DNA of 64,000 nt from the NCBI RefSeq assembly GCF_009864005.1, contig NZ_WEZQ01000002.1, positions 62,001 to 126,000 of the forward strand, given 5' to 3'. The notes beneath the pieces were generated by a model, which was not told the DNA's origin, did not search any database, and was given only the letters and a program-made list of their open reading frames with translations. Every line of letters begins with the position of its first letter. The first letter of the stretch is position 1. Below, one piece after another: positions 20,262-30,462 of this stretch. The stretch comes from Furfurilactobacillus milii (lineage in GTDB: Bacteria; Bacillota; Bacilli; Lactobacillales; Lactobacillaceae). The translations under genes were made by a program, and so were the position numbers.

Positions 20262-20570
20262 ATGTTCTTAAAAACTGGAGATCAAGTTCGCGTAATCGCC
20301 GGTAAGGACAAGGGTAAGGAAGGTGCCGTAAAGGCAACCTTAGCCAAGTCAGACCGCGTCGTCGTGGAAGGCATCAACATGGTGAAGAAACACCAGAAGC
20401 CAAACAACGAATACCCACAAGGTGGAATCGTTGATGTTGAAGCGCCAATCCACGTATCTAACGTAATGTTAATTGACCCATCAACTAAGAAGCCAACGCG
20501 TGTTGGTTTTAAAGTTGAAGATGGTAAAAAGGTTCGCGTTGCCAAGAAGACTGGCAATACAATCGCTTAA
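20262..20570 (+). CDS. rplX: 50S ribosomal protein L24
   Basis: L24 (102 residues) initiates 50S assembly. The KOW motif [18 protein letters not shown] lies at the N-terminus. The start is ATG 20262, nine bases after GGGAGGTG; an in-frame GTG at 20250 overlaps the ribosome site itself and is rejected. Confidence 0.96.
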   Translation: MFLKTGDQVRVIAGKDKGKEGAVKATLAKSDRVVVEGINMVKKHQKPNNEYPQGGIVDVEAPIHVSNVMLIDPSTKKPTRVGFKVEDGKKVRVAKKTGNTIA

Positions 20571-20597
20571 TTTTAGGGAAAGGAGGAATATCTTAGA

Positions 20598-21140
20598 ATG
20601 ACTAACCGTTTGAAAGAACGATACGAAAAGGAAATCAAACCTTCCTTAATCGAAAAATTCAACTACAGTTCAAGCATGCAAGCCCCACACATCGACAAGA
20701 TTGTGCTGAACATGGGGGTTGGTGATGCAACCACTAACTCAAAGAACTTGGACGAAGCCGTTAATGAAATGACCCTTATTGCTGGTCAAAAACCAGTTAT
20801 CACAAAGGCCAAGAAGTCAATTGCCGGTTTCCGTCTTCGTGAAGGAATGTCCATTGGTGCTAAGGTAACTTTGCGCGGTGAACGGATGTATGACTTTTTA
20901 GACAAGTTGATCAATGTGTCATTGCCACGTGTTCGTGACTTCCATGGTGTTTCTAACCGTTCATTTGATGGACGTGGGAACTACACCTTGGGTGTTCGTG
21001 AACAACTGATCTTCCCTGAAATCAATTACGACAACGTTAACCGGGTTCGTGGTATGGATATTGTTATCGTAACCACTGCTAACACTGATGAGGAATCCCA
21101 CGAGTTGCTTGCCCAACTTGGGATGCCATTTACTAAGTAA
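20598..21140 (+). CDS. rplE: 50S ribosomal protein L5
   Basis: L5 (180 residues) binds 5S rRNA in the central protuberance. [34 protein letters not shown] (read in parts) and [18 protein letters not shown] are conserved landmarks. AAAGGAGG is 11 bases before the ATG. Confidence 0.98.
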   Translation: MTNRLKERYEKEIKPSLIEKFNYSSSMQAPHIDKIVLNMGVGDATTNSKNLDEAVNEMTLIAGQKPVITKAKKSIAGFRLREGMSIGAKVTLRGERMYDFLDKLINVSLPRVRDFHGVSNRSFDGRGNYTLGVREQLIFPEINYDNVNRVRGMDIVIVTTANTDEESHELLAQLGMPFTK

Positions 21141-21157
21141 TAGGAGGTTCCACAAAC

Positions 21158-21343
21158 ATGGCAAAGAAATCAATGGTTGTAAAAAGCCAACGCCCAGCTA
21201 AGTTTTCAACGCAAGCTTACACACGTTGTGAACGTTGTGGACGTCCGCACTCAGTTTATCGTAAGTTCCATCTATGCCGTCTCTGCATGCGTGAATTAGC
21301 CCACAAGGGTCAAATTCCTGGCATGAAGAAAGCTAGCTGGTAG
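21158..21343 (+). CDS. rpsZ: 30S ribosomal protein S14, zinc-binding type Z
   Basis: This 61-residue S14 is the short zinc-binding form, with C24-x2-C27 and C40-x2-C43. It is the usual spc-operon S14 in Firmicutes; a second zinc-free paralogue often exists elsewhere in such genomes, which cannot be checked here. TAGGAGG precedes the ATG. The next gene, rpsH, follows after 87 bases. Confidence 0.97.
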   Translation: MAKKSMVVKSQRPAKFSTQAYTRCERCGRPHSVYRKFHLCRLCMRELAHKGQIPGMKKASW

Positions 21344-21430
21344 ACTTCGGTCTTTACTGAGTAAATTCGATTTGGATTCCTTTCAAGTCGTTTTATTGAT
21401 TTTATCGATACTAAAAGGAGGCAAATATCG

Positions 21431-21829
21431 ATGTCTATGACTGACCCGATTGCAGACTTTTTAACTCGGATTCGTAACGCCAACATGGTTCGTCACGATT
21501 CAGTTGAGGTTCCTGCATCAAAGATTAAACACGACATTGCGGAAATCTTGAAAAACGAAGGTTTCATTCGCGATGTTGAATACATTGACGACGACAAGCA
21601 AGGCATTATCCGTGTATTTCTTAAGTACGGTAAGGATGGCGAACGTGTCATCTCTGGCTTAAAGCGGATTTCCAAGCCTGGTTTACGTTCATACGTAAAG
21701 GCCGATTCAGTTCCTAAGGTTTTGAACGGTTTAGGGATTGCAATCATCTCTACGTCTGAAGGTGTGATCACCGATAAAGAAGCACGTCAAAAAGACGTGG
21801 GCGGCGAAGTGCTCGCTTACGTTTGGTAA
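21431..21829 (+). CDS. rpsH: 30S ribosomal protein S8
   Basis: S8 (132 residues) binds helix 21 of 16S rRNA; in Escherichia coli it is the spc operon repressor. [18 protein letters not shown] and the C-terminal GGEVLAYVW are typical. AAAAGGAGG lies nine bases before the chosen ATG; the second ATG two codons later is also possible. Confidence 0.97.
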   Translation: MSMTDPIADFLTRIRNANMVRHDSVEVPASKIKHDIAEILKNEGFIRDVEYIDDDKQGIIRVFLKYGKDGERVISGLKRISKPGLRSYVKADSVPKVLNGLGIAIISTSEGVITDKEARQKDVGGEVLAYVW

Positions 21830-21858
21830 TCATTTAGAATCGATCGGAGGTGTAAAAC

Positions 21859-22395
21859 GTGAGTCGTATTGGTTATAAAGTTGTAACTTTACCCGCTGGG
21901 GTAGAAGTTAAGCAAAACGGTAACGATGTGACTGTTAAAGGACCTAAAGGTGAATTAACCCGGACGTTCTCTGACATGATCACAATGAAAGTAGACGGTA
22001 CTGAAGTTTCGTTTGATCGTCCTGACGACAACAACAAAACAAAGGCCGTTCACGGAACCACTCGTGCCAACTTCGCCAACATGGTTGAAGGTGTTACAGA
22101 TGGTTTCAAAAAGACATTGAAGTTAGTCGGTGTTGGGTACCGTGCACAATTGCAAGGCACTAAGCTGATCATGAGTGTTGGTTACTCAAACCCTGTTGAA
22201 TTCGATGGCCGTAAAGGTGTTACGGTTGAAGTTCCTGACAACACTACTGTTGTTTTATCAGGTATTTCTAAGCAACAAGTCGGTGACTTTGCTGCTGAAA
22301 TCCGTGGTATCCGTCCACCAGAGCCTTATAAGGGTAAAGGTATTCGTTACGAAGGCGAATATGTTCGTCGTAAGGAAGGTAAAACTGGTAAGTAG
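21859..22395 (+). CDS. rplF: 50S ribosomal protein L6
   Basis: L6 (178 residues) lies near the factor-binding site. It starts with GTG behind CGGAGGTG. Both half-domains are visible, and the end [20 protein letters not shown] is highly conserved. Confidence 0.98.
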   Translation: MSRIGYKVVTLPAGVEVKQNGNDVTVKGPKGELTRTFSDMITMKVDGTEVSFDRPDDNNKTKAVHGTTRANFANMVEGVTDGFKKTLKLVGVGYRAQLQGTKLIMSVGYSNPVEFDGRKGVTVEVPDNTTVVLSGISKQQVGDFAAEIRGIRPPEPYKGKGIRYEGEYVRRKEGKTGK

Positions 22396-22475
22396 GCTTT
22401 TGTCTACTTCTTTCTTTGCCACTATCGTGTCGCAGTGCACGTATTCACTGCGAATAAAATATGAGGTGAATTGTT

Positions 22476-22832
22476 GTGATTTCTAAACCAGATAAGAATA
22501 AAACACGTCAACGCCGCCATGCGCGCGTTCGTGGCAAGATTTCTGGTACTGCGCAGCGCCCACGCTTGAACGTTTATCGTTCTAATTCAAACATCTACGC
22601 GCAAGTAATTGATGACGTAGCGGGTGTGACGCTGGCAAGTGCCTCAACACTAGATAAAGATGTTAAAGGAACTAGCAAGACAGAAAAAGCTGCTTCTGTT
22701 GGTGAACTAGTTGCTAAACGCGCTAACGAAAAGAAGATTACTGATGTTGTCTTCGATCGTGGCGGTTACTTATATCATGGTCGGGTAGAAGCTTTGGCTG
22801 AAGCCGCTCGTGAAAACGGACTTAAATTCTAG
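22476..22832 (+). CDS. rplR: 50S ribosomal protein L18
   Basis: L18 (118 residues) binds 5S rRNA with L5. The basic N-terminus [21 protein letters not shown] and the C-terminal [25 protein letters not shown] are canonical. It starts with GTG at 22476, preceded by GAGGTGA. Confidence 0.97.
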   Translation: MISKPDKNKTRQRRHARVRGKISGTAQRPRLNVYRSNSNIYAQVIDDVAGVTLASASTLDKDVKGTSKTEKAASVGELVAKRANEKKITDVVFDRGGYLYHGRVEALAEAARENGLKF

Positions 22833-22850
22833 AGAAGGAGGAATAACCAA

Positions 22851-23351
22851 ATGGCTTTTATCGACCCAAGTAAGTTAGATTTAGAAGATAACGTCGTTTC
22901 CATCAACCGGATTACGAAAGTTGTTAAGGGTGGTCGTCGTCTTCGTTTTGCTGCCTTAGTCGTTGTTGGTGACCACAATGGTCACGTTGGCTTTGGTACT
23001 GGTAAGGCTCAAGAAGTTCCAGAAGCTATTCGTAAGGCTGTCGAAGCAGCGCACAAGAACTTAGTTAAAGTTCCTGTTGTTGGTTCAACATTGCCTCACG
23101 AAGTGCTGGGTATTTACTCAGGATCAAAGGTTATGCTTAAGCCAGCCGTTGAAGGTTCTGGTGTTGCTGCTGGTGGTGCCGTTCGTGCCGTCATGGAACT
23201 TGCCGGTGTTGCCGACGTTACAAGTAAGTCTCTTGGTGAAAGCACACCGATTAACGTTGTGCGTGCCACCTTTGAAGGACTTAAGGAATTAAAGCGTGCC
23301 GAAGACGTTGCTGCCTTGCGTGGTGTGTCTGTAGAACACTTAGCTGAATAG
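22851..23351 (+). CDS. rpsE: 30S ribosomal protein S5
   Basis: S5 (166 residues) takes part in decoding fidelity and lines the mRNA entry. The double-stranded-RNA-binding-like N-terminal part [19 protein letters not shown] is intact, with no spectinomycin-type loop change evident. AGAAGGAGG precedes the ATG. Confidence 0.98.
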   Translation: MAFIDPSKLDLEDNVVSINRITKVVKGGRRLRFAALVVVGDHNGHVGFGTGKAQEVPEAIRKAVEAAHKNLVKVPVVGSTLPHEVLGIYSGSKVMLKPAVEGSGVAAGGAVRAVMELAGVADVTSKSLGESTPINVVRATFEGLKELKRAEDVAALRGVSVEHLAE

Positions 23352-23364
23352 GAGGACGAAACTC

Positions 23365-23550
23365 ATGGCTAATCAAGTAAAAGTTACTTTAGTGAAAAGT
23401 GCCGTTCACCAGAAGCCCAAGGTTCGTAATGTTGCGTATGGTTTAGGATTAGGTCGTGTTAACAGTACGGTCGTACGTCCTAACAACGAAGCAACACGCG
23501 GTGCCATCGCTAAGATCGCGCACTTAGTCACAGTTGAAGAAGTTAAGTAA
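23365..23550 (+). CDS. rpmD: 50S ribosomal protein L30
   Basis: L30 (61 residues) is a small peripheral 50S protein. [20 protein letters not shown] and [12 protein letters not shown] match the family. TAGGAGGACGA overlaps the rpsE stop. Confidence 0.96.
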   Translation: MANQVKVTLVKSAVHQKPKVRNVAYGLGLGRVNSTVVRPNNEATRGAIAKIAHLVTVEEVK

Positions 23551-23582
23551 TCACATTTCTAGCGTAAGGAGGTGCCAACCTA

Positions 23583-24017
23583 ATGAAGTTGAACGAATTA
23601 CAACCAAGCGAAGGTTCTCGTAAAGCACGTATGCGCCGCGGTCGCGGTACATCAGCCGGGAACGGTAAAACTTCCGGTCGTGGTCAAAAGGGTCAAAAGG
23701 CTCGTAGTAAGACACGTGTCGGTTTTGAAGGGGGTCAAATGCCTCTGTACCGTCGTATTCCAAAACGCGGTTTCACTAACATTAACCGTAAGGAATACGC
23801 CATCGTTAACTTGGCTTCCTTAAACAGTTTTGATGAAGGTGCTGATGTTACACCAACTACCTTAGTTGAAGCAGGTTTAGTGAAGAACGAAAAGAGTGGC
23901 GTTAAGGTTCTTGGTAACGGTGAAGTTACTAAGAAGTTGACAGTCCACGCTAACAAATTCTCAAACGCAGCTGTAGCTGCAATTGAAGCAGCCGGCGGTA
24001 AGACTGAGGTGATCTAG
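23583..24017 (+). CDS. rplO: 50S ribosomal protein L15
   Basis: L15 (144 residues) is a late assembly protein. [22 protein letters not shown] and the glycine-rich [17 protein letters not shown] are canonical. The stop codon TAG abuts the TTG start of secY with no gap. Confidence 0.97.
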   Translation: MKLNELQPSEGSRKARMRRGRGTSAGNGKTSGRGQKGQKARSKTRVGFEGGQMPLYRRIPKRGFTNINRKEYAIVNLASLNSFDEGADVTPTTLVEAGLVKNEKSGVKVLGNGEVTKKLTVHANKFSNAAVAAIEAAGGKTEVI

Positions 24018-25355
24018 TTGATCTCGACGATTTCGAATGCTTTTAAGAGTCGTGAAATCCGAAATAAGATCTTCTTTACCTTGTTTGTCTTAATTGTCTA
24101 TCGGTTAGGCTGTTATATTACCGTTCCCGGAGTTAATGCGCATGCTTTACAAGCAGTGGCAAGCTCCGGGCTTGTTAATGTAATGAACATCTTTTCCGGT
24201 GGTGGTTTGACAAACTATTCCTTGTTTGCAATGGGGGTTTCCCCGTTTGTTACTGCTCAAATTGTCGTTCAATTACTCCAAATGGATATTGTGCCGCGAT
24301 TTGTTGAATGGAGTAAACAAGGTGATGTAGGTCGGCGTAAATTGAATCAGGCGACACGCTATCTAACGATTGTGTTAGCTTTTGTTCAATCAATCGGTAT
24401 CACAGCTGGTTTTAACGTCTTAGCTTCCATGCATTTGATAAAGACGCCAAATGCACAAACTTTTATCATGATTGGAATTTTGCTCACGGCTGGAACAATG
24501 TTTGCTACTTGGCTGGGTGATATGATTACTCAGCGTGGGCTAGGAAATGGTGTTTCAATGATCATTTTTGCCGGAATCATTGCGCGCACCCCAGTCGGTG
24601 TTCGTCAATTATGGCAAGAAAATGTCACTGACGCCTCCAAGGGCCAAATGTGGCAGGGCATCCTGTTCATCGTTGCTGTTCTCGTTCTAGTTATCGTAAT
24701 AATCGTTGCTGTAACGTGGGTACAACAAGCTGAGCGGCGAATTCCGATTCAATATACGCGTCGTGCAACCACTTCTGGATCTGGCAGTTACCTGCCTTTG
24801 AAAGTTAACGTTGCCGGTGTTATTCCAGTTATCTTCGCTAGTTCTTTGATTTCGACGCCTCAGTCAATTCTGTTGGCGTTCCAAAAGAGTCATGGTGCGG
24901 ATAACTGGTACCAAGTGATGTCTCGTATCTTCAATATGCAAACAACTGAAGGTGCCATTCTTTACACTGTATTAATTGTCTTGTTTACATTTTTCTATGC
25001 TTTTGTTCAGGTTAATCCTGAGAAATTGTCAGAGAATTTACAAAAACAAGGCAGTTATATTCCAAGTGTTTGGCCTGGTAAAGACACACAAAACTATGTT
25101 TCTCATTTGCTCATGCGTTTAAGTACTGTCGGCTCATTGTTCCTTGGGTTAGTTGCCTTAGTACCACTGTTGGCCAGTGATATCTGGGGCTTAGACGAAT
25201 CCATTGGTCTTGGTGGTACGTCATTACTGATCGTTGTTGGGGTCGCCATTGACATTATTCGTCAATTGGACGGCTTAATGATGAAACGACAATATGTTGG
25301 TTTCATCCAAGATGATGCGCTTGAAGCACATGAAACAGAAAAACAGGAGGATTAA
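24018..25355 (+). CDS. secY: preprotein translocase subunit SecY
   Basis: SecY (445 residues) forms the protein-conducting channel of the Sec translocase, with ten membrane spans expected. Landmarks are [16 protein letters not shown] (first span and plug region), [15 protein letters not shown] and [11 protein letters not shown] (cytoplasmic loop for ribosome/SecA contact). The start is TTG at 24018, placed directly after the rplO stop, with GAGGTGA upstream inside rplO. Length is normal. Confidence 0.97.
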   Translation: MISTISNAFKSREIRNKIFFTLFVLIVYRLGCYITVPGVNAHALQAVASSGLVNVMNIFSGGGLTNYSLFAMGVSPFVTAQIVVQLLQMDIVPRFVEWSKQGDVGRRKLNQATRYLTIVLAFVQSIGITAGFNVLASMHLIKTPNAQTFIMIGILLTAGTMFATWLGDMITQRGLGNGVSMIIFAGIIARTPVGVRQLWQENVTDASKGQMWQGILFIVAVLVLVIVIIVAVTWVQQAERRIPIQYTRRATTSGSGSYLPLKVNVAGVIPVIFASSLISTPQSILLAFQKSHGADNWYQVMSRIFNMQTTEGAILYTVLIVLFTFFYAFVQVNPEKLSENLQKQGSYIPSVWPGKDTQNYVSHLLMRLSTVGSLFLGLVALVPLLASDIWGLDESIGLGGTSLLIVVGVAIDIIRQLDGLMMKRQYVGFIQDDALEAHETEKQED

Positions 25356-25357
25356 TC

Positions 25358-26023
25358 ATGGCATTCAATTTGATTCTGATGGGCTTGCCTGGTGCTGGTA
25401 AAGGTACGCAAGCACAAAAGATCGACGAAAAATATCAAGTACCGCACATTTCGACGGGGGATATTTTCCGCGAGGCAATGGCTAACAAGACTGAAATGGG
25501 ACTTGCTGCTAAAGCTTACATTGATAAGGGTGAATTGGTTCCCGATGAAGTCACGAACGGTATTGTTCGTGACCGTCTCAGCCAACAGGACGTTTTAACG
25601 AACGGCTTCATGTTGGATGGGTATCCACGGAACTTAGATCAGGCAGCCGCTTTAGATAAAATGTTGGCTGACTCTGATCGTCACTTGGACGCCGTGATTA
25701 ATATCGACGTTGAACCATCGGTGTTAGTTGATCGCTTATCTGCACGGTACATTTGCCGTGCATGTGGCGCAACCTATAACCGCATTAGTAATCCGACCAA
25801 AGTTGAAGGGACTTGTGATGTTTGTGGATCGCATGATTTCTATCAACGTGACGATGACAAGCCTGAAACGGTTAAGAATCGTTTGGCAGTGAACATTAAG
25901 ATGAACACGCCACTGGTTGATTACTACAAGAATCAAAATGTTCTGCACACCATTAACGGCGATCGGGACATTGACCTCGTCTTCAAAGATGTTGCTGACG
26001 TGCTTCAGTCAGTTAACGACTAG
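25358..26023 (+). CDS. adk: adenylate kinase
   Basis: Adenylate kinase (221 residues) balances AMP, ADP and ATP. The P-loop is [10 protein letters not shown] near the N-terminus. The LID domain carries a Gram-positive zinc-binding pattern CRAC…CDVC (about residues 130–153). It follows secY after two bases and shares its transcript. No methionine aminopeptidase gene follows; infA comes next after 161 bases. Confidence 0.97.
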   Translation: MAFNLILMGLPGAGKGTQAQKIDEKYQVPHISTGDIFREAMANKTEMGLAAKAYIDKGELVPDEVTNGIVRDRLSQQDVLTNGFMLDGYPRNLDQAAALDKMLADSDRHLDAVINIDVEPSVLVDRLSARYICRACGATYNRISNPTKVEGTCDVCGSHDFYQRDDDKPETVKNRLAVNIKMNTPLVDYYKNQNVLHTINGDRDIDLVFKDVADVLQSVND

Positions 26024-26033
26024 AGTGTAGTGT

Positions 26034-26062
26034 TTGCAGTCCCTTTAAGAATGTGATAAACT
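26034..26062 (+). promoter_or_regulatory. putative internal promoter for infA onward
   Basis: TTGCAG (26034–26039) and TAAACT (26057–26062) are spaced by 17 bases, just after adk. This would give infA and downstream genes a separate transcript with a leader of about 115 bases. Confidence 0.5.
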
Positions 26063-26103
26063 CTCTTGGTATGGTTTGCGCAATGTTTTTGTAAAGAGGG
26101 TGG

Positions 26104-26165
26104 AAACGGTGGTTTTCGCCGTTTTTCCGTCGTTCGACGCCACCGTATTTATAAAATACTTTTTT
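26104..26165 (+). promoter_or_regulatory. structured infA leader with competing hairpins
   Basis: AACGGTG (26105–26111) can pair with CGCCGTT (26117–26123). The overlapping ACGGTGG (26106–26112) can instead pair with CCACCGT (26140–26146). GTATTT (26145–26150) can pair with AAATAC (26154–26159) and is followed by six T's. The three helices are mutually exclusive in sequence, an attenuator-like arrangement. Confidence 0.4.
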
Positions 26166-26184
26166 AAAAGGGAGGTAAACCTGC

Positions 26185-26400
26185 TTGGCTAGTGACGTAA
26201 TTGAAATCGAAGGTACTGTTAAAGAAACGTTGCCTAATGCAATGTTTAAAGTAGAACTTGAAAACGGTCACGAAATCTTGGCTCATGTGTCGGGTAAGAT
26301 TCGGATGCATTACATTCGTATTTTACCTGGTGATAAGGTAACTGTTGAAATGTCACCTTATGACTTAACAAAGGGTCGGATTACGTACCGTTTCAAGTAA
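26185..26400 (+). CDS. infA: translation initiation factor IF-1
   Basis: IF-1 (71 residues) is an OB-fold protein that blocks the A site during initiation. The sequence [43 protein letters not shown] is canonical. It starts with TTG at 26185 behind AAGGGAGGT. The structured leader before it may control its expression. Confidence 0.97.
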   Translation: MASDVIEIEGTVKETLPNAMFKVELENGHEILAHVSGKIRMHYIRILPGDKVTVEMSPYDLTKGRITYRFK

Positions 26401-26433
26401 TACCTAAGGCCTCATAATTCTGGAGGAAATATC

Positions 26434-26553
26434 ATGAAAGTAAGACCATCAGTTAAACCAATGTGCGAACACTGCCGTGTCATCAAACGTAACGGCCGTG
26501 TTATGGTGATTTGCTCAGCAAACCCAAAGCACAAGCAACGTCAAGGTAAATAA
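26434..26553 (+). CDS. rpmJ: 50S ribosomal protein L36
   Basis: This 39-residue gene encodes L36, with the zinc-ligand pattern C11-x2-C14, C27 and H33 (CEHC…[13 protein letters not shown]). CTGGAGG precedes the ATG. It lies between infA and rpsM, as in most Firmicutes. Confidence 0.97.
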   Translation: MKVRPSVKPMCEHCRVIKRNGRVMVICSANPKHKQRQGK

Positions 26554-26577
26554 TTCATATAAAAGGAGGTAATTGTT

Positions 26578-26943
26578 ATGGCTCGTATTGCAGGTGTTGA
26601 CTTACCACGTGACAAACGGATCGTGATCGGTTTAACTTACATTTTCGGAATCGGTAATACTTCAGCTCAAAAGATTTTGGCTGAAGCTGGTGTTAGCGAA
26701 GACGTTCGTGTTCGGGACTTGGCTCCAGAAGACGAAGATAAGATTCGTGCAATTGTTGATAACTACAAGGTTGAAGGAGATCTTCGCCGTGAAGTTAGCT
26801 TAAACATCAAGAACTTACAAGAAATTGGTTCATACCGAGGCATGCGTCACCGTCGTGGTTTACCAGTGCGTGGACAACACACTAAGAACAACGCACGGAC
26901 TCGTAAAGGCCCAGCTAAATCAATTGCTGGTAAGAAGAAGTAA
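26578..26943 (+). CDS. rpsM: 30S ribosomal protein S13
   Basis: S13 (121 residues) contacts the P-site tRNA and bridges to the 50[25 protein letters not shown] and the basic tail [17 protein letters not shown] are typical. AAAAGGAGG precedes the ATG. Confidence 0.98.
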   Translation: MARIAGVDLPRDKRIVIGLTYIFGIGNTSAQKILAEAGVSEDVRVRDLAPEDEDKIRAIVDNYKVEGDLRREVSLNIKNLQEIGSYRGMRHRRGLPVRGQHTKNNARTRKGPAKSIAGKKK

Positions 26944-26971
26944 TTCAAGATAAAGGAGGTTAGCATTTCTT

Positions 26972-27361
26972 ATGGCAGGTAGAAAAACATCGCGTAAGCG
27001 TCGTGTGAAAAAGAACATCGAGTCAGGTGTTGCACATATTCACTCAACGTTTAACAACACTTTAGTTATGATTACTGACGTTCAAGGGAACGCTGTTGCT
27101 TGGTCTTCAGCTGGTGCTCTTGGTTTCCGTGGTAGTCGTAAATCCACTCCTTTCGCTGCACAAATGGCCGCTGAAGCCGCAGCTAAAGGCTCTATGGAAC
27201 ATGGTATGAAGACGGTTGAAGTTGCCGTTAAAGGCCCAGGTTCCGGTCGTGAAGCAGCTATCCGTGCTTTGCAATCAACTGGTCTAGAAGTTACGGCAAT
27301 TCGTGACGTCACACCAGTGCCGCATAACGGATCTCGTCCTCCAAAGCGTCGTCGTGTTTAA
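26972..27361 (+). CDS. rpsK: 30S ribosomal protein S11
   Basis: S11 (129 residues) forms part of the platform near the Shine–Dalgarno helix. [18 protein letters not shown] and the C-terminal [16 protein letters not shown] are canonical. AAAGGAGG lies upstream of the ATG. Confidence 0.98.
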   Translation: MAGRKTSRKRRVKKNIESGVAHIHSTFNNTLVMITDVQGNAVAWSSAGALGFRGSRKSTPFAAQMAAEAAAKGSMEHGMKTVEVAVKGPGSGREAAIRALQSTGLEVTAIRDVTPVPHNGSRPPKRRRV

Positions 27362-27437
27362 TTGATGACATCACTTATTTGGAGTGATGAACATTCATTA
27401 ATTAACAAGACGAGTTTTGAAAGGGGTAAACAAAAGA

Positions 27438-28382
27438 ATGATCGAATTTGAAAAGCCAAATATTCACAAAATCGATGAAAGTAACAACTATGGGAAGTTC
27501 ATCGTTGAACCACTTGAACGTGGTTACGGAACAACATTAGGAAATTCGTTACGTCGGATTTTGCTTTCATCTTTGCCTGGTGCTGCTGTCACCAGTATTC
27601 AAATCGATGGTGTACTTCACGAGTTCTCAACTGTTGAGGGCGTCGTTGAAGATGTTACACAAATCATCTTGAATATGAAAAAGGTTTCTTTGAAGATGGC
27701 GACCGATGAAGAAAAGGGAATGGACATTGACGTTAAGGGTCCTGCGACTGTCACTGCTGGTGATATTCAAACGGATGCTGATGTTGAAGTTATGAACCCT
27801 GATCTTTACATCTGCACGGTAGCAGACGGTGCCACTTTCCACATGCACTTAACTGCAAACAAGGGCCGTGGATACGTTTCAGCTGATGAAAACAAAGCTC
27901 GTCAGGATGATATGCCAATTGGTGTATTACCAATCGATTCCATTTATACCCCAATCGAACGTGTCAACTACCAAGTTGAGAACACTCGTGTTGGTCAACG
28001 TGATGACTATGACAAGCTGACATTAGACGTTTGGACTGATGGTTCAATTACGCCTAGTGAAGCAATTAGTCTCGCTGCGAAGATTCTAACTGAACACCTT
28101 GCAATGTTTGTTGATTTGACAGATACGGCTAAGAATGCCGAAATCATGGTCGAAAAGGAAGAAACACACAAGGAAAAGATGCTCGAAATGACCATCGAAG
28201 AGTTAGACTTGTCTGTTCGTTCATACAACTGTTTGAAGCGTGCTGGTATCAACACGGTTCAAGAGTTGACGGATCGTACTGAAGCCGACATGATGAAGGT
28301 TCGTAACCTTGGTCGTAAGTCACTTGAAGAAGTTAAGGCAAAATTGGCTGGCTTAGGTCTTTCTTTGAAACAAGAAGACTAG
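27438..28382 (+). CDS. rpoA: RNA polymerase alpha subunit
   Basis: The alpha subunit (314 residues) dimerises to start polymerase assembly, and its C-terminal domain binds UP elements. The N-terminal part shows [22 protein letters not shown]; the C-terminal domain shows [22 protein letters not shown] and [12 protein letters not shown]. The start is ATG 27438 ([13 protein letters not shown]) behind AAAGGGG; an in-frame TTG at 27417 is rejected. Confidence 0.98.
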   Translation: MIEFEKPNIHKIDESNNYGKFIVEPLERGYGTTLGNSLRRILLSSLPGAAVTSIQIDGVLHEFSTVEGVVEDVTQIILNMKKVSLKMATDEEKGMDIDVKGPATVTAGDIQTDADVEVMNPDLYICTVADGATFHMHLTANKGRGYVSADENKARQDDMPIGVLPIDSIYTPIERVNYQVENTRVGQRDDYDKLTLDVWTDGSITPSEAISLAAKILTEHLAMFVDLTDTAKNAEIMVEKEETHKEKMLEMTIEELDLSVRSYNCLKRAGINTVQELTDRTEADMMKVRNLGRKSLEEVKAKLAGLGLSLKQED

Positions 28383-28413
28383 TCGGACTTATCAACAAAA
28401 GGAGGGTTCAAGC

Positions 28414-28797
28414 ATGGGCTACCGTAAATTACAACGTACTAGTTCACAACGTAAAGCTTTGTTACGCGATTTAACAACCAGTTTGATTGTTAATGGTCGG
28501 ATCGAAACAACCGAAGCACGCGCCAAGGAAGTTCGTAAGACTACAGATCAAATGATTACTTGGGGTAAGCAAGGCGACTTGCATGCTCGTCGTGAAGCAG
28601 CTGCTTTCGTTCGTGACGTTGTTGCAGATGTCAAAGAAGACGGTGACAACGTTAAAGCACAAACTGCATTGCAAAAGTTATTTGATGACTTAGCACCTAA
28701 GTTTGCTGAACGTAATGGTGGTTACACTCGGATGTACAAGACTATGCCTCGTCGTGGCGATGCTGCGCAAATGGTTATCTTGGAATTCGTCGACTAA
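28414..28797 (+). CDS. rplQ: 50S ribosomal protein L17
   Basis: L17 (127 residues) closes the ribosomal block. [24 protein letters not shown] and the [23 protein letters not shown] end are typical. AAAGGAGGG precedes the ATG. A 304-base gap with several hairpins follows. Confidence 0.98.
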   Translation: MGYRKLQRTSSQRKALLRDLTTSLIVNGRIETTEARAKEVRKTTDQMITWGKQGDLHARREAAAFVRDVVADVKEDGDNVKAQTALQKLFDDLAPKFAERNGGYTRMYKTMPRRGDAAQMVILEFVD

Positions 28798-28832
28798 TCA
28801 TTACCTGTTCAATGGTAGTCTGAATAGCTACC

Positions 28833-28858
28833 CTAAATATATCGACGGATATATTTAG
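28833..28858. repeat. AT-rich perfect hairpin after rplQ
   Basis: CTAAATATATC and GATATATTTAG are perfect 11-base arms around GACG, starting 36 bases after the rplQ stop. There is no T tract on either side, so it is a weak terminator at best; it may mark the mRNA 3' end or bind a protein. Confidence 0.5.
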
Positions 28859-28859
28859 T

Positions 28860-28875
28860 ATTTGAATATTCAAAT
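28860..28875. repeat. 16-base perfect palindrome
   Basis: ATTTGAATATTCAAAT is its own reverse complement and lies one base after the preceding hairpin. Perfect short palindromes of this kind often bind dimeric regulators; none can be named here. Confidence 0.45.
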
Positions 28876-28876
28876 T

Positions 28877-28983
28877 AATCACTAGTGTCAATGGTATAAA
28901 GCGTTATGATGATGGCGATCGCGTTCGCCCAGTCTAGCTTGAATGAGTACTTTACTCGTGCCGTGATGCTAAGTGATTTTTTT
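28877..28983 (+). terminator. branched structure ending in a T tract (terminator or small RNA end)
   Basis: AATCACTAG (28877–28885) can pair with CTAAGTGATT (28969–28978) with one bulged A, followed by a run of seven T's. The enclosed bases form at least two small hairpins, GGCGA/TCGCC and GAGTA/TACTC. It may be a complex terminator after rplQ or the end of a small RNA. No known riboswitch core was recognised. Confidence 0.4.
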
Positions 28984-29033
28984 GTACATAGAATTAATTG
29001 ATTATACGAGTTTACTAGTGGTTTCAGCGTTGC

Positions 29034-29062
29034 TTGCGTATTGGTCTAGTTTTCGCTAAAAT
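29034..29062 (+). promoter_or_regulatory. putative promoter of the ecf operon
   Basis: TTGCGT (29034–29039) and TAAAAT (29057–29062) are 17 bases apart, about 40 bases before the first gene of the operon. The -35 box is weak. Confidence 0.45.
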
Positions 29063-29101
29063 AGTGCGGTATTATTCGTTTTATAATGAGGTGAATACTG
29101 A

Positions 29102-29626
29102 GTGCAAACGAAACATGCAAAGTTAATTACAGGTCTTGTAGTTGTTCTACTGGCAGTGCTTGCACTCGGAGCAACCGCTATTACGACTATTAACGCTCAA
29201 CGGCGTCACGAAGAACATGAATCACGTTTGCGTCGGCTAAGTGAGCGAGCGGCCAAAGTATTGCCTAAAGAGGCATTTAAACCTGGCGCGTATACGTTGC
29301 GTGAAAGTCATTATGTTGATGGGTATCGTGTGTTCGCTGTTGTTAACGTTGATGAACACGGACAACTTGTTAATGTCGCTTTTAATCAACTTGATCAGTT
29401 TGGATTGAATAATCCAGCGACGGCGACCGATATTACCCGCTGGAATACAGCACTGCTTAAAGAGCCTAATGTCGCTAAACTGTCTTTGAAACACGGTAAT
29501 AAACAGTGTTTTCAGTTATATCAAAATTATATGGGGCGTCTGATTCATGCCGCACATACCGGCGAACAACACCAGTTTAAAATTAACAACCATGCCAGTA
29601 CGGCAGGAAGTGGGGGAACGTCGTGA
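29102..29626 (+). CDS. membrane-anchored protein of unknown function
   Basis: I do not recognise this 174-residue protein. It has one N-terminal hydrophobic segment (about residues 8–28) followed by a charged stretch (QRRHEEHESRLRRLSERAAK), so it is probably anchored with the rest outside the cell. The middle part (YRVFAVVNVDEHGQLVNVAF) looks like a small beta-rich extracellular domain, with a faint likeness to FMN-binding-domain lipoproteins that is not reliable. It starts with GTG behind GAGGTGAA. Its stop overlaps the ecfA1 start by four bases (GTGA), so it is translationally coupled to the ECF module and may serve it. Confidence 0.75.
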   Translation: MQTKHAKLITGLVVVLLAVLALGATAITTINAQRRHEEHESRLRRLSERAAKVLPKEAFKPGAYTLRESHYVDGYRVFAVVNVDEHGQLVNVAFNQLDQFGLNNPATATDITRWNTALLKEPNVAKLSLKHGNKQCFQLYQNYMGRLIHAAHTGEQHQFKINNHASTAGSGGTS

Positions 29627-30462
29627 CAAAGATCATTTCAGTTGACGATTTATCTTATCAATATCCCGATGCAGAACGGCCAACATTAAATCACATTTCT
29701 TTTGAGGTCAATGCCGGAGAATGGGTGGCTATCGTTGGCCATAATGGCAGTGGTAAGAGTACGTTGGTTCGCGCTTTAGATGGCCTTATTGATTTTAAAT
29801 CGGGGACGGTTACTGTAGCCGGAACAAAATTGTCACCAGAGTCGGTTTGGTTAGTTCGTGAACACATTGGCATGGTGTTTCAGAATCCAGACAACCAGTT
29901 TGTCGGAGCAACGGTGGCCGATGATGTGGCCTTCGGCTTGGAAAATGCGGGGGTACCGCGTCCTGAGATGCAACATCGTGTTCAAGATGCTTTAGAAGCC
30001 GTCGATATGTGGCAATTTGCAGAACGCGAGCCCAGCCGTTTGTCAGGTGGGCAAAAGCAACGGGTTGCCCTAGCCGGAATCATTGCGATGAACCCCAGTA
30101 TTATTGTACTGGACGAGGCAACTAGCATGCTGGATCCTCACGGACGGCAGACGGTGTTGTCTGTATTGCAACATCTACGTCGTTCTAATCAAGCACCGAC
30201 CATTTTATCAATCACTCATGATTTAAGTGAGGCCGCACAAGCACAACGATTGCTAGTCATGGATAACGGCCAATTGATTAGTGAAGGAACTCCACGCGCT
30301 ATTTTCAGTGACGAACAATTACTTGAGTCCACGGGTCTAGACTTACCGTTTAGCACAAAATTGAGCCAACAATTAGCTAAACAAGGACTAGTCACCCCAA
30401 AACAGTACCTAACAGATGACGAGTTGGAGGATTGGTTATGGCAATCACATTTGACCATGTAA
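29623..30462 (+). CDS. ecfA1: ECF transporter ATPase A1
   Basis: This 279-residue ATPase is one of two energising subunits of the shared energy-coupling-factor module that powers vitamin and metal uptake through many interchangeable S components. Walker [10 protein letters not shown] is at 39–47, the signature is [13 protein letters not shown] and Walker B is [12 protein letters not shown]. The start GTG at 29623 overlaps the upstream gene. Its 3' end overlaps the ecfA2 start by 25 bases, consistent with equal synthesis of the two ATPases. Confidence 0.95.
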   Translation: MTKIISVDDLSYQYPDAERPTLNHISFEVNAGEWVAIVGHNGSGKSTLVRALDGLIDFKSGTVTVAGTKLSPESVWLVREHIGMVFQNPDNQFVGATVADDVAFGLENAGVPRPEMQHRVQDALEAVDMWQFAEREPSRLSGGQKQRVALAGIIAMNPSIIVLDEATSMLDPHGRQTVLSVLQHLRRSNQAPTILSITHDLSEAAQAQRLLVMDNGQLISEGTPRAIFSDEQLLESTGLDLPFSTKLSQQLAKQGLVTPKQYLTDDELEDWLWQSHLTM

